64,000 nt of DNA from Lachnospiraceae bacterium. Its GTDB lineage: Bacteria; Bacillota; Clostridia; Lachnospirales; Lachnospiraceae. Made by a program: the position numbers and the translations under genes. Each line of letters starts with the position of its first letter. Position 1 is the stretch's first letter. Below are positions 33,137 through 43,017 of the stretch, piece after piece. The stretch is taken from assembly GCA_017558145.1 (NCBI GenBank), contig JAFYWF010000025.1, positions 1-64,000 of the forward strand, in the 5' to 3' direction. The notes beneath the pieces are model-generated. The model did not search any database. It worked only from the letters and a program-made list of their open reading frames with translations, and had not been told where the DNA came from.

Positions 33137-33835
33137 ATGAGTATCAATGAATTGTTAAGCGAATCCCTTTTTTTTGGAATGATATTAAGTTTACTTGCAT
33201 ATAAGATTGGATTTGAAATTCAGAAAAAATGGAAAAAAGTATTTTTAAATCCTTTATTAATAGCAATCGTAATTATTATTGCATTTTTGTTGATTACAGG
33301 AATTTCATATGAAACCTATCAGTATGGGGCAAAATATTTAAGTTATTTTTTGACACCGGTTACTGTTTGTCTTGCGGTTCCTTTGTATAAGCAGATGGAA
33401 ATCTTAAGAAAAAATACAACCGCAATTCTAATCAGTATTGTAATTGGGTGCTTGGTTCATGCAGGGGTATTGATTGCGGTAGCATTGATTTGTAAGATGG
33501 ATCAACAATTGTTGTTTTCTGTTATGTCAAAAAGTGTTACAACAGCCATTGCTTTGGGTGTTACCGGGGAAATTGGAGGAATTCAAGGTATTACAGTTAT
33601 AGGTGTTATGGTGGCAGGAATCTCGGGCGCGGTATTAGGTCCAAGTATTTTAAAATGGTTCCATATTACAGAACCGGTAGCACAAGGATTGGCTATGGGG
33701 AGTGCATCTCATGCCATTGGAACATCAAAAGCAATTGAAATTGGAGAAATTCAAGCTGCCATGAGTTCATTGGCTATTGTAGTGACTGGAATTTTAACAG
33801 TAGTAATTGTACCTTGGGTGGTAAGTTTATTATAA
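33137..33835 (+). CDS. lrgB: LrgB/CidB family membrane protein
   Basis: This is a 232-residue protein with about seven membrane helices. Family signatures are FLTPVTVCLAVPLYKQ, KSVTTAIALGVTGEIGG and GMASHAIGT-like GSASHAIGTSKA. It is the partner of LrgA in the same operon, thought to transport pyruvate and related acids and to influence autolysis. An AAAGGAAAGATG site precedes the ATG. The length is normal for the family and no defect is seen. Confidence 0.9.
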   Translation: MSINELLSESLFFGMILSLLAYKIGFEIQKKWKKVFLNPLLIAIVIIIAFLLITGISYETYQYGAKYLSYFLTPVTVCLAVPLYKQMEILRKNTTAILISIVIGCLVHAGVLIAVALICKMDQQLLFSVMSKSVTTAIALGVTGEIGGIQGITVIGVMVAGISGAVLGPSILKWFHITEPVAQGLAMGSASHAIGTSKAIEIGEIQAAMSSLAIVVTGILTVVIVPWVVSLL

Positions 33836-33931
33836 AAATAAAAGGAAATTAATAAAATACGCAGAATATGTAATATAGAGTGTAATTTTAAACTGTTTTT
33901 TTAGCTTTTATAGCAGAAATGAGAGGCGAAT

Positions 33932-34936
33932 ATGATAATTCGTAAAAGTTTGGAACAGTATGAAAAGGAGTATTTGAGTCCTTTTGCAACCTTAAGTATG
34001 AAATCTAAGGGACGTTTGCGGCCGGAAGATGAGTGTGATATCAGACCGGTTTTTCAGAGGGATAGGGATCGTATCATACATAGCAAGTCATTTCGTAGAT
34101 TAAAAGATAAAACACAAGTTTTTTTGACCCCGGAAGGAGATCATTATAGAACTAGATTAACGCATACTTTAGAGGTTTCTCAAAATGCAAGAACGATAGC
34201 TAAGGCGTTGCGTTTGAATGAAGATTTAGCAGAGGCTATTGCTTTAGGACATGATTTGGGACATACCCCTTTTGGACATGCAGGAGAACGAGCATTGAAT
34301 GAGGTTTGTCCATTAGGGTTTGAACATAATGTACAGAGCGTTAGAACAGTAGATATTTTGGAAAAATCCGGAATGGGATTAAATCTTACCATGGAAGTTA
34401 GGGATGGAATTTTAAATCATCAGACCAGTGGAATTCCGTCTACTTTGGAAGGAAAGATTGTTCGATTTTCAGATAAAATTGCTTATATTCATCATGATAT
34501 GGATGATGCTATTCGTGGTGGAATTTTAACAGAAGCAGATATTCCTAAAGAGATTAGTGACGTAATTGGTGAAACGTGCGGAGAAAGATTGGATGTTTTT
34601 ATCCATGATTTGGTAACTCATAGTCAGGGGAAAAATGATATTTGCATGTCTGATGAAGTAGGTCGTGCCATGAGTAATTTAAGAAACTTCATGTTTGAGA
34701 GGGTATATAATAACCGTCAGGCAAAGGGAGAAGAAGAAAAAGCAGAACAATTGATGGTTACACTATATGAGTATTACATGAAAAACGTGAACTTGCTTCC
34801 ACAAGAGTATCAAAGAATGATGTATGATGGAGAAATAAAAGAACGAGTGGTATGTGATTATGTAGGAGCTATGACCGACCGCTTTGCGATTGCAAAATAT
34901 GAAGAAATTTATATTCCTAAGTGTTGGCATGGATAG
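33932..34936 (+). CDS. dgt: dGTP triphosphohydrolase-like HD protein
   Basis: This is a 334-residue HD-superfamily hydrolase that removes triphosphate from dGTP or related dNTPs. It shows RDRDRIIHSKSFRRLKDKTQVF near the N-terminus, the metal-binding His in RLTHTLEVSQ, and the HD pair in ALGHDLGHTPFGHAGE. The mid-length (about 330) matches the clostridial type-2 subgroup. Its end overlaps the longest dnaG reading frame, but the preferred dnaG start lies 26 bases beyond its stop. It begins the dnaG-rpoD cluster and is likely transcribed with it. Confidence 0.9.
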   Translation: MIIRKSLEQYEKEYLSPFATLSMKSKGRLRPEDECDIRPVFQRDRDRIIHSKSFRRLKDKTQVFLTPEGDHYRTRLTHTLEVSQNARTIAKALRLNEDLAEAIALGHDLGHTPFGHAGERALNEVCPLGFEHNVQSVRTVDILEKSGMGLNLTMEVRDGILNHQTSGIPSTLEGKIVRFSDKIAYIHHDMDDAIRGGILTEADIPKEISDVIGETCGERLDVFIHDLVTHSQGKNDICMSDEVGRAMSNLRNFMFERVYNNRQAKGEEEKAEQLMVTLYEYYMKNVNLLPQEYQRMMYDGEIKERVVCDYVGAMTDRFAIAKYEEIYIPKCWHG

Positions 34937-34962
34937 AAAATGTGTTAGAAGGAGTAGGAGGT

Positions 34963-36738
34963 ATGTATTATCCTGATGAACTCATAGAAGAAGTCAGAAC
35001 AAAAAATGATATTGTTGATGTGATCTCAGGATATGTCAGAATTCAAAAGAAGGGATCTAATTATATGGGACTATGTCCGTTCCACAATGAAAAATCACCT
35101 TCTTTTTCCGTGTCCGGATCCAAACAGATTTATCATTGTTTTGGCTGCGGAGCAGGTGGGAATGTATTTACATTTCTCATGAATTATGAAAATTATACAT
35201 TCCAGGAAGCTATTAAAGAACTGGCAGACAGATCAGGAGTGACACTTCCTGAAATAGAAAATTCTGCGCAAGCAAAAAAAGAGGCTGATAAGAAAGCTGT
35301 TCTTTTGGAGATTAATAAAGAAGCAGCGAAATATTTTTATTATCAATTAAGACAGGAACAGGGGAAAATAGGATATCGATATTTGTCCGGAAGAGAATTG
35401 TCAGAAGAAACTATAAAAAAATTTGGTTTGGGATTTGCCAATAAGACAAGTAATGATTTGACATTATATCTTAAGAAAAAAGGATATACCGATGAGCAAA
35501 TTATTCAGGCAGGTTTGGCTACCGCAGATGAACGATATGGTGTTCATGATAAATTTTGGAATCGAGTTATTTTTCCTATTATGGATATTAACCACCGGGC
35601 CATTGGCTTTGGGGGAAGAGTTATGGGAGAGGGGACTCCAAAATATTTGAACTCACCGGAAACACCGGTGTTTGATAAGAGTCGAAATCTTTATGGATTA
35701 AATTTTGCCAGAACTGCAAGAAAAAATAACATGATTCTTTGTGAAGGATATATGGATGTTATAGCCTTGCATCAGGCTGGATTTACGCAGGCTGTTGCTT
35801 CGTTAGGCACTGCATTTACTCCCGGACAGGCAAATTTGTTAAGGAGATATGCGGAGAATATTTTATTATCGTATGACAGTGACGGAGCAGGTACCAATGC
35901 AGCACTCCGTGCTATCAGTATTTTAAGGGAAGCGGGACTTACTGCCAAAATTATAGATTTAAAACCATATAAAGATCCGGATGAATTTATCAAAAATCTG
36001 GGAGCGGAAGCTTTTCAGGAGAGAATAGATTCAGCAGAAAATAGTTTTATGTTTGAAGTGCGGATTCTGGAGCAGCAATTTGATTTGCATGATCCGGAAG
36101 GAAAAACAAAGTTTCACAGAGAGATTGCAAAAAAATTGTGTCAATTTTCTGAGGAAGTGGAGCGAGATAATTACACCCAGGCAGTGGCAGATAGGTATTT
36201 AATAGGATATGAAAATCTTAGAAAATTAATTCATTCATATGCTGCCAAAACAGGTTTGGCAAAACCTATTGAGAGGCCAAAGTCCGGAGTGGTACAGAAA
36301 AATCGTCCGGAAGAAAATATTCGAAAAAACCAGCGTTTATTGATTACCTGGTTAACAGAGGAACCTCATTTATACAATAAAATAAAAGCATATCTATCAG
36401 CAGCCGATTTTACGGACGAGTTATACGGAAAAGTAGCAATCCAGCTTTTTGACAGATTGGGTAAAGAAGGATTTTCACCGGCAGGTATCATAAGTTTGTT
36501 TCAGGAAGAAAGTGAACAAAGAGAAGTAGCTGAACTTTTTGATACTAAATTGGAAATGCTGGCTACACCTCAAGAAAAAGAAAAAGCATTTAAAGATGTT
36601 TTGATAAAAGTAAAAGAAAATAGTCTGGAATATTATTCCGGGCGGTTAGGCAGTGATGTAACTGCTATAAACCAAGTCATAGAAGGGAAAATTGCCCTGG
36701 AAAACCTGAAGAAAACGCATATTTCATTGCAGGTTTGA
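34963..36738 (+). CDS. dnaG: DNA primase
   Basis: This is a 591-residue primase that makes RNA primers at the replication fork. The start MYYPDELIEEV at 34963 follows AAGGAG and AGGAGGT; an upstream ATG at 34921 would add 14 residues and overlap dgt. The N-terminal zinc finger is Cys38, His41, Cys59 and Cys62 (CPFH, CFGC). The TOPRIM core has LCEGYMDVIALHQAG and the acidic SYDSDGAGTNA. The C-terminal helical part that binds DnaB is present. It stands just upstream of rpoD, the classic macromolecular synthesis arrangement. Confidence 0.95.
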   Translation: MYYPDELIEEVRTKNDIVDVISGYVRIQKKGSNYMGLCPFHNEKSPSFSVSGSKQIYHCFGCGAGGNVFTFLMNYENYTFQEAIKELADRSGVTLPEIENSAQAKKEADKKAVLLEINKEAAKYFYYQLRQEQGKIGYRYLSGRELSEETIKKFGLGFANKTSNDLTLYLKKKGYTDEQIIQAGLATADERYGVHDKFWNRVIFPIMDINHRAIGFGGRVMGEGTPKYLNSPETPVFDKSRNLYGLNFARTARKNNMILCEGYMDVIALHQAGFTQAVASLGTAFTPGQANLLRRYAENILLSYDSDGAGTNAALRAISILREAGLTAKIIDLKPYKDPDEFIKNLGAEAFQERIDSAENSFMFEVRILEQQFDLHDPEGKTKFHREIAKKLCQFSEEVERDNYTQAVADRYLIGYENLRKLIHSYAAKTGLAKPIERPKSGVVQKNRPEENIRKNQRLLITWLTEEPHLYNKIKAYLSAADFTDELYGKVAIQLFDRLGKEGFSPAGIISLFQEESEQREVAELFDTKLEMLATPQEKEKAFKDVLIKVKENSLEYYSGRLGSDVTAINQVIEGKIALENLKKTHISLQV

Positions 36739-36797
36739 CAACACTATGATAAATCTTAAACAATACAATACCAAAAATGGAAGGATGGACCCCTAAA

Positions 36798-37916
36798 ATG
36801 GATGAAAACACAAAGGTAAAAATGGAAGAGAAAATAAAGGAATTAATGGCTCTTGCAAAAAAGAAAAAAAATGTTTTGGAATATCAAGAAATTACAGATT
36901 GTTTTGCAGGTCTTGGCTTAGAAATTGAACAGATTGAAAGAACCGTGGAAGCATTAGAAAGAAGCGGTATTGATGTTCTTCGTATTACAGAGGAAGAGAT
37001 TCTTCCTGTAGAAGATGAAGATATCATTTTAACAGAAGAAGATGAAGTTGATGTAGAAAACATTGACTTAAGTGTTCCTGAAGGTGTCAGCATTGAAGAC
37101 CCTGTAAGAATGTATTTAAAAGAGATTGGAAAAGTTCCGCTTTTGAGTGCAGAAGAAGAAATTGAATTGGCGCTTCGTATGGAGGAAGGTGATGAAGATG
37201 CTAAAAAACGTTTAGCAGAAGCAAATCTTCGTCTGGTAGTTAGTATTGCCAAAAGATATGTAGGACGCGGTATGCTTTTCTTAGATTTGATTCAAGAGGG
37301 TAATCTTGGGTTGATCAAAGCAGTAGAAAAATTTGATTATAGAAAAGGATTTAAGTTCTCTACTTATGCAACATGGTGGATTCGTCAGGCTATTACCAGA
37401 GCCATTGCTGACCAGGCAAGAACGATTCGTATTCCGGTGCATATGGTAGAAACAATTAACAAATTAATTCGTGTCAGCAGACAGCTACTTCAGGAACTAG
37501 GAAGAGAACCTAGCCCGGAAGAAATTTCTGAAGCTATGAATATGCCAGTGGAAAGAGTTCGTGAAATTTTGAAAATATCACAGGAACCGGTATCCTTGGA
37601 AACACCTATTGGGGAAGAAGAAGACAGCCATTTAGGTGATTTTATACAGGATGATAATGTACCTGTACCTGCGGATGCGGCAGCATTTACATTATTAAAA
37701 GAACAATTAGTGGAAGTGTTGGGAACTTTGACAGAAAGAGAACAGATGGTGTTACGTTTGCGATTTGGTCTTGATGATGGACGTGCAAGAACTTTGGAAG
37801 AAGTAGGAAAAGAATTTAAAGTAACCCGTGAACGTATTCGTCAGATTGAAGCGAAGGCATTGCGTAAATTACGTCATCCAAGTAGAAGTCGCAAATTAAA
37901 GGATTATTTAGATTAA
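36798..37916 (+). CDS. rpoD: RNA polymerase primary sigma factor
   Basis: This is a 372-residue housekeeping sigma factor. The start at 36798 (MDENTKVK) is favoured because the GGAAGGATGG sequence lies before it; ATG 36777 is in frame but has no site. Region 1.2 ([17 protein letters not shown]), region 2 ([46 protein letters not shown]), region 3 and region 4 ([37 protein letters not shown]) are all in place. The N-terminal region 1.1 is short, as usual in Clostridia. It reads the TTGACA/TATAAT promoters found throughout this window. Confidence 0.95.
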   Translation: MDENTKVKMEEKIKELMALAKKKKNVLEYQEITDCFAGLGLEIEQIERTVEALERSGIDVLRITEEEILPVEDEDIILTEEDEVDVENIDLSVPEGVSIEDPVRMYLKEIGKVPLLSAEEEIELALRMEEGDEDAKKRLAEANLRLVVSIAKRYVGRGMLFLDLIQEGNLGLIKAVEKFDYRKGFKFSTYATWWIRQAITRAIADQARTIRIPVHMVETINKLIRVSRQLLQELGREPSPEEISEAMNMPVERVREILKISQEPVSLETPIGEEEDSHLGDFIQDDNVPVPADAAAFTLLKEQLVEVLGTLTEREQMVLRLRFGLDDGRARTLEEVGKEFKVTRERIRQIEAKALRKLRHPSRSRKLKDYLD

Positions 37917-37917
37917 T

Positions 37918-38706
37918 ATGGAATTATCAAAAAGATTACAAGCGGTTGCGGATTTGTTAGATTATCATGAAGCAGTGGCAGATATCGGATGTGATCATGG
38001 ATATGTGTCCATATACCTAATAGAAAGCAAAAAAGCATCACAATGTCTTGCCATGGATGTAAATCAAGGCCCTTTGGAACGAGCAAGAGAGCATGTGAAC
38101 GAAAAACAGCTTTCTACATATATTGAAACAAGACTATCTGACGGGGCAAAAGCTTTGAAATTTTTCTCCAGAGAAGATGGCACTATGGCGTTGGAAGTGC
38201 AAGCGGCACTGATTGCCGGCATGGGTGGACGTTTGATGGTGAAAATCATAGAAGATAGTCTTGAAAAATTTAAGAGCATGGAAGAGTTTGTATTGCAGCC
38301 TCAATCAGAAATTCCTAAAGTTAGACAATATGTTCGCGCAATGGGATATCACATTCAAAAAGAAGATATGGTTTTGGAAGATGGTAAATTTTATCCTATG
38401 ATGAAAGTTGTAAGAGGGAAAAAGGTGGAAAAGGATGTTTTTCATATTCCTACGTATTTGCAACAGAGGATAGATGATGAAGGTTTTCAATTGCAAGAGT
38501 TGTATGATGAATATGGGGAATTTCTTTTACAAAATAAAAATCAAGTTTTGTATCAATTTTTGAATTATGAAAAAAAATTATATCTTGGAATTCAAAAAAG
38601 TCTGAAAGAAACCGAAAGTTTAAAAAGTGAGATTCGCCATAGAGAGATTGAAGAAAAACTAAAACGCATTAATCTTGGATTGGAGTGGTTTAAAGATGAA
38701 ATGTAG
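37918..38706 (+). CDS. trmK: tRNA (adenine22-N1) methyltransferase
   Basis: This is a 262-residue methyltransferase that methylates A22 in the D-loop of tRNA. The SAM-binding motif VADIGCDHGYVSIYL is at about residues 20-34, and the diagnostic IAGMGGRLMVKII follows (motif IV region). The C-terminal coiled-coil extension (about 190-262) is the TrmK tRNA-recognition part. It is encoded one base after the rpoD stop and overlaps the start of the next gene by 11 bases, so it is translationally linked in the dnaG-rpoD cluster, as in many Firmicutes. Confidence 0.92.
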   Translation: MELSKRLQAVADLLDYHEAVADIGCDHGYVSIYLIESKKASQCLAMDVNQGPLERAREHVNEKQLSTYIETRLSDGAKALKFFSREDGTMALEVQAALIAGMGGRLMVKIIEDSLEKFKSMEEFVLQPQSEIPKVRQYVRAMGYHIQKEDMVLEDGKFYPMMKVVRGKKVEKDVFHIPTYLQQRIDDEGFQLQELYDEYGEFLLQNKNQVLYQFLNYEKKLYLGIQKSLKETESLKSEIRHREIEEKLKRINLGLEWFKDEM

Positions 38707-39478
38707 TGAAGTGATTGCTTGTTTGGAAAAAATTGCACCTTGTTGTTTTGCTGAAAAATGGGATAATGTGGGATTGTTAGCGGGCAGAGAAGATAAAGAA
38801 ATTAAGAAAATAATGCTGGCGTTGGATCCTACATCCGATGTAGTAGAAGAAGCAGCTACGTGGGGAGCTGATTTGTTAATTACACATCATCCTTTAATTT
38901 TTTCAGGTATTAAGTCTGTAACTACGAACGATTTTATCGGAAAAAGAGTTTTTCAGTTGATTTATAAGGATATTTGTTATTATGCCATGCATACCAATTT
39001 TGATGTTATGGGTATGGCAGATGCAGTAGCAGATATACTGAAATTAGAAAAATGTCAGGTATTAGATGTTACTTATCAAGATGATATTTCCAAGGAAGGA
39101 ATAGGACGAATGGGGGAATTGTCCCGTACCATGTCCTTGGATGAATGTGCCGGATTTGTAAAAGAAACGTGTAAGTTATCCAATGTAAAGGTGTTTGGCA
39201 ATCCGGATAAATTAATTGACTTGGTAGCCTTAATTCCTGGGTCAGGAAAGAGCTATATTGATATGGCAATTAAAAAGGGTGCGCAGGTGGTGATTACTGG
39301 CGATATTGATCATCATAATGGTTTGGATGCTGTAGAAAGGGATTTGGCAATTATTGATGCAGGACATTATGGTTTAGAAAAGATATTTACGACATATATG
39401 GAAGAAGTATTGCGTAGGGAACTCCCACAGATACAAATAAAGCGAGCAGTAGAGAAGGAACCTTATTGGACCATATAG
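38696..39478 (+). CDS. Nif3-like dinuclear metal centre protein
   Basis: This is a 260-residue protein of the Nif3/YqfO/YbgI family, which forms a hexameric ring with two metal ions per subunit. Start ATG 38696 (MKCSEVIACLEK) overlaps the end of trmK and has GGAG before it. Metal ligands are visible in LLITHHPLIF, HTNFD and DAGHYGLE. It is the short form without the central PII-like insert of YqfO. Family function is uncertain; GTP cyclohydrolase-related activity has been proposed for one relative. The neighbourhood (trmK upstream) is the standard one. Confidence 0.9.
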   Translation: MKCSEVIACLEKIAPCCFAEKWDNVGLLAGREDKEIKKIMLALDPTSDVVEEAATWGADLLITHHPLIFSGIKSVTTNDFIGKRVFQLIYKDICYYAMHTNFDVMGMADAVADILKLEKCQVLDVTYQDDISKEGIGRMGELSRTMSLDECAGFVKETCKLSNVKVFGNPDKLIDLVALIPGSGKSYIDMAIKKGAQVVITGDIDHHNGLDAVERDLAIIDAGHYGLEKIFTTYMEEVLRRELPQIQIKRAVEKEPYWTI

Positions 39479-39496
39479 TGAAGGGTTAGGGACAGT

Positions 39497-41155
39497 ATGT
39501 TAACAGTAAAAATAAATGGAGAAGAAAAACAGTATAAAAAAGATACCTTGTTAGAAGAAATAGCAAAGGATTATCAAAAGGATTTTAATGCTCCAATTCT
39601 AATTGCTATTAAAAATGGGAAAATAAAAGAATTATCAAAATCTTTGGAAAAAGATAATGAAGAAATTACATTTCTAACCATGGAAAGCAAAATTGGCCAT
39701 TCTACTTATGTAAGAAGTGCTACACTTTTGTTGGTAAAAGCTGTATCTGATGTTGTTGGTGATGTGAAAAAAAGTAAGATAAAAGTAGAATTTTCACTGG
39801 GGCAGGGATATTACTGTTCTGTCCAAGGTGATTTTACTGTAGATGACGCATTTATTGGTAAGGTAAAAGCAAGAATGCAGGAATTAGTATCGTTAGATTT
39901 ACCAATTACCAAAAAGGCTTATTATATTGATCAGGCCAGAGAAATTTTCGCAGCTCAAGGGATGGAAGATAAAGAAAAATTATTCTGGTACCGTAGAAGT
40001 TCCTATGTAAATATTTATTGTCTGGATGGTTACTATGATTATAACTATGGATATATGGTACCATCTACAGGATATTTAAAATTGTTTGATGTGCAAGCTT
40101 ACAAGGAAGGGATTTTATTAATTCTTCCAACGCAGGAAAAACCGAATGAATTATTACCTTTTGTTCCACGCGAAAAATTGTTTGCTACCTTAATGGAATC
40201 TCAAAAGTGGGCTGATGATATAGGGGTTATTACAGTAGGGGATTTAAACAATGCGATTTGCGAACAGCGTTTGCAGGATGTTATTTTAATGCAGGAGGCA
40301 TTGCAGGAAAGAAAAATTGCGGAAATTGCCAGTGAAATTGCAAAACGTGGCAATGTAAAATTTGTTATGATTGCAGGACCTTCTTCCTCCGGAAAAACTA
40401 CCCTTTCCCATCGATTATCTACCCAGTTAAGAACCCACGGTTTGAAACCTCATCCTATTGCTGTGGATGATTATTTTGTGAATCGTGAAAATACTCCTTT
40501 AGATGAAAATGGGGATTATAACTTTGAGTGTTTAGAAGCTATTGATGTAGAGCAATTTAATAACGATATGTTAGATTTGCTTTCGGGGAAAACAGTTGAA
40601 ATGCCAAGGTTTAATTTTAAAACTGGTCAGAGAGAATATCGGGGTGATTTTAAAACATTAGGAAAAGATGATATTCTTGTGATTGAAGGAATTCATGGAT
40701 TAAACGATAAAATGTCATACGCACTTCCGGAAGAAAGCAAATATAAAATATATATTAGTGCTTTGACCTGTTTAAATGTAGATGAACATAACAGAATTCC
40801 AACTACGGATGGAAGATTGATTCGAAGAATGGTGCGAGATGCCAGAACTAGGGGAACCAGTGCAAAACGTACTTTAGAGATGTGGAAATCTGTAAGAAGA
40901 GGTGAAGAACAAAATATTTTTCCTTATCAGGAAAGTGCAGATGCCATGTTCAATTCAGCAACTATTTATGAACTTGCTATGTTAAAGATTCATGCAGAAC
41001 CATTGTTATTTGGAATTGGAAAAGAAGATCCGGAATATTTTGAAGCCAAAAGACTTTTAAAATTTTTAGGATACTTTTTAGGAATTGGTGACGAGGATCT
41101 TCCGAAAAATTCTATTGTTAGAGAATTTGTGGGCGGAAGTTGTTTTAAAGTTTAG
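39497..41155 (+). CDS. Nucleoside kinase with TGS-like N-terminus
   Basis: This is a 552-residue fusion. Residues 1-60 resemble a TGS/ubiquitin-like domain (MLTVKINGEEKQYKKDTLLEEIA). Residues 60-235 resemble the threonyl-tRNA synthetase N2 editing-like fold (GQGYYCSV, YYIDQAREIF). Residues 285-500 are a uridine-kinase-like P-loop domain with Walker A GPSSSGKTT, the nucleoside loop VDDYFVNRENTPLDENGDYNFE and IEGIHGLND. This arrangement is widespread in Clostridia as a TGS-Udk protein. It likely phosphorylates uridine/cytidine, perhaps controlled by its N-terminal domains. It is the last gene before the RNase P RNA. Confidence 0.88.
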   Translation: MLTVKINGEEKQYKKDTLLEEIAKDYQKDFNAPILIAIKNGKIKELSKSLEKDNEEITFLTMESKIGHSTYVRSATLLLVKAVSDVVGDVKKSKIKVEFSLGQGYYCSVQGDFTVDDAFIGKVKARMQELVSLDLPITKKAYYIDQAREIFAAQGMEDKEKLFWYRRSSYVNIYCLDGYYDYNYGYMVPSTGYLKLFDVQAYKEGILLILPTQEKPNELLPFVPREKLFATLMESQKWADDIGVITVGDLNNAICEQRLQDVILMQEALQERKIAEIASEIAKRGNVKFVMIAGPSSSGKTTLSHRLSTQLRTHGLKPHPIAVDDYFVNRENTPLDENGDYNFECLEAIDVEQFNNDMLDLLSGKTVEMPRFNFKTGQREYRGDFKTLGKDDILVIEGIHGLNDKMSYALPEESKYKIYISALTCLNVDEHNRIPTTDGRLIRRMVRDARTRGTSAKRTLEMWKSVRRGEEQNIFPYQESADAMFNSATIYELAMLKIHAEPLLFGIGKEDPEYFEAKRLLKFLGYFLGIGDEDLPKNSIVREFVGGSCFKV

Positions 41156-41186
41156 AAATCCGGATAAAAATAGAAATATTTTTTAC

Positions 41187-41214
41187 TTGTAATAATAGTA
41201 GATTAGAGTATAAT
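41187..41214 (+). promoter_or_regulatory. Probable rnpB promoter
   Basis: TTGTAA (41187-41192), 16 bases and TATAAT (41209-41214). It is about 75 bases upstream of the mature RNA, so a 5' leader would have to be trimmed. That leader carries a 10-bp dyad (41223-41232 with 41243-41252, one G-U pair). Confidence 0.55.
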
Positions 41215-41289
41215 AACTAAAAGTATTTGTTATGGATACAAGGTAACAGATACTGTCTTAGTTCCTAAAGTAGGATAAAGATAATATGT

Positions 41290-41666
41290 AAGTGGGATAA
41301 GTGATCGCGGCTGTTTATAACAGGTGAGGAAAGTCCGGGCTTCATAGGGCAGGATGCCGGATAACGTCCGGTGGAGGTGACTCCAAGGCCAGTGCAACAG
41401 AAATATACCGCCTGACTGTGGTAATTATTATTGAACGGCTTAGTCAATATTAATTACTGCAGTCAGGTAAGGGTGGAAAGGCAGAGTAAGAGACTACCGC
41501 CCTTCTGGTAACAGAAGGGGCACATGTAAACCCCATCCGAAGCAAGACCAAAAAGAAGGCTATAGGTTTGCCCGATCTGCTTTCAGGTAGGTTGCTTGAA
41601 GCTACTGGTAACAGTAGTTCTAGATAGATGATCACTCGCGACATAACCCGGCTTATCGTCCCGCTT
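41290..41666 (+). ncRNA. rnpB: RNase P RNA (M1-type, class A-like)
   Basis: This is the catalytic RNA that trims the 5' ends of tRNA precursors. The universal core GAGGAAAGTCCGGGC is at 41326-41340. The conserved CAACAGAAATATACCGCC-like stretch is near 41394-41412. The 3' universal sequence ACATAACCCGGCTTA is at 41641-41655. Helix P1 is closed by AAGTGGG-ATAAG at the 5' end and CTTAT-CGT-CCCGCTT at the 3' end, which sets the boundaries. The length of about 377 bases and the internal helices fit the ancestral A type. Boundaries are accurate to a few bases. Confidence 0.95.
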
Positions 41667-41701
41667 ATTTTATTATATAGTTTATGTGTTAAAATGTAAG
41701 G

Positions 41702-41741
41702 AAATGCTGGAAAGAGTTTGCTCGTAAATCAGCATTTTTTT
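41702..41741 (+). terminator. Terminator after rnpB
   Basis: AAATGCTG (41702-41709) pairs with CAGCATTT (41730-41737), followed by T's. It lies between rnpB and the CobW gene and could also act as an attenuator for the latter. Confidence 0.75.
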
Positions 41742-41771
41742 ACGTTACATAATAGAAGGAGAAAAATAGAA

Positions 41772-43001
41772 ATGACAAGAATAGACATTATTTCCGGATT
41801 TTTAGGTGCCGGAAAAACAACTTTAATTAAGAAGCTTTTGAAGGAAGCTTTAAGTGGACAAAAAGTGGTTTTGATCGAAAACGAATTTGGTGAAATTGGA
41901 GTAGACGGTGGATTTTTAAAAGAAGCAGGGATTGAGATCAAAGAAATGAATTCCGGTTGTATCTGTTGTTCTCTAGTGGGGGATTTTGGAACTTCTTTAA
42001 AGGAAGTATTGGAAACCTATCATCCGGAAAGAATTTTAATTGAGCCTTCCGGTGTTGGTAAACTATCAGATGTAGCAGCGGCGGTTACTAACGTAGATTT
42101 TGAAGAAGAAGTTGTTTTAAATAGTGCTGTGGCAGTGGTGGATGCTTCCAAATGTAAAATGTATATGAAAAACTTTGGTGAATTTTTTATCAATCAGATT
42201 GAATATGCAGGAACCATTGTTTTAAGCCGTACCGGAAATATTACAGAAGAAAAACTCAACAAAGCAATTGAGTTGATTCGTGAACATAATGCAGAGGCAA
42301 CCATTATTACTACACCATGGGATGAATTAGATGGACAGGTTATTTTGGATACTATGGAAAAAGTATCTGACATGGAACAAGAGTTGTTGAAAGAAGTAAA
42401 GCATCATCATGCACATCATCACCATGACCATGAGGAAGAATGTGAATGTGGTTGTCATGAACATCATCACGGGCATTATCATCATGACCATGAGGAAGAA
42501 TGTGAATGTGGCTGTCATGAACACCATCATGAGCATCATCATCACCATGACCATGAGGAAGAATGTGAATGTGGTTGTCATGAACATCATCATGAGCATC
42601 ATCATCATGACCATGAGGAAAAATGTGATGAAGAACATCACGGACATCATCACCATGACCATGGGGAAGAATGTAGTTGTGGCTGTCATGGACACCATGA
42701 TCACCATGGTCACCATCATGCGGATGAAGTGTTTACCAGTTGGGGAAAAGAAACTCATCATAGCTTTTCCATAGAAGAGATAGAATCTATTTTAGAAGCA
42801 TTGGAAGATGAAAAACAATATGGTTTTGTTCTGAGAGCTAAGGGAATGGTAGTAGATAAAGATGGTGGAGAGTGGATTTACTTTGATTACGTACCGGGAG
42901 AACCTAGTGTAAGACGTGGAAAAGCAGATGTTACCGGTAAACTTTGTGTGATCGGATTCAAGATTCAGGAAGATAAATTAGGAGAATTATTCGGTGTTTA
43001 A
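41772..43001 (+). CDS. CobW/Zn-chaperone GTPase with histidine-rich repeats
   Basis: This is a 409-residue G3E-family P-loop GTPase. Start ATG 41772 follows AAGGAG; the longer frame from 41718 begins in the terminator. Walker A is GFLGAGKTT (9-17). The CxCC metal motif is Cys63, Cys65 and Cys66 in GCICCSL. A metal-loading insert (about 213-318) contains repeated blocks of HHDHEEECECGCHEHHH type with dozens of His and regular CxCxC groups. The C-terminal CobW_C domain follows (FSIEEIESILEALE, VVDKDGGEWIYFDYVPGE). It likely stores and delivers a transition metal (Zn, Ni or Co). It is followed 16 bases later by a second CobW-like gene. Confidence 0.88.
   Translation: MTRIDIISGFLGAGKTTLIKKLLKEALSGQKVVLIENEFGEIGVDGGFLKEAGIEIKEMNSGCICCSLVGDFGTSLKEVLETYHPERILIEPSGVGKLSDVAAAVTNVDFEEEVVLNSAVAVVDASKCKMYMKNFGEFFINQIEYAGTIVLSRTGNITEEKLNKAIELIREHNAEATIITTPWDELDGQVILDTMEKVSDMEQELLKEVKHHHAHHHHDHEEECECGCHEHHHGHYHHDHEEECECGCHEHHHEHHHHHDHEEECECGCHEHHHEHHHHDHEEKCDEEHHGHHHHDHGEECSCGCHGHHDHHGHHHADEVFTSWGKETHHSFSIEEIESILEALEDEKQYGFVLRAKGMVVDKDGGEWIYFDYVPGEPSVRRGKADVTGKLCVIGFKIQEDKLGELFGV
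42408..42724 (+). repeat. Tandem repeat coding the His/Cys/Glu-rich insert
   Basis: About five imperfect units of roughly 60-66 bases encode His-rich blocks, each with GAGGAAGAATGTGAATGTGG or a close variant. The first three units are nearly identical in DNA, so recombination could change copy number. Confidence 0.9.
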
Positions 43002-43017
43002 GAGAAAGAAGGAAATC

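Noticed and set aside
42327..42774. Long open frames on both strands across the His-rich repeat
   Set aside because: They arise because the repeated CATCAT/ATGATG triplets have no stops in other frames; there is no independent start signal.
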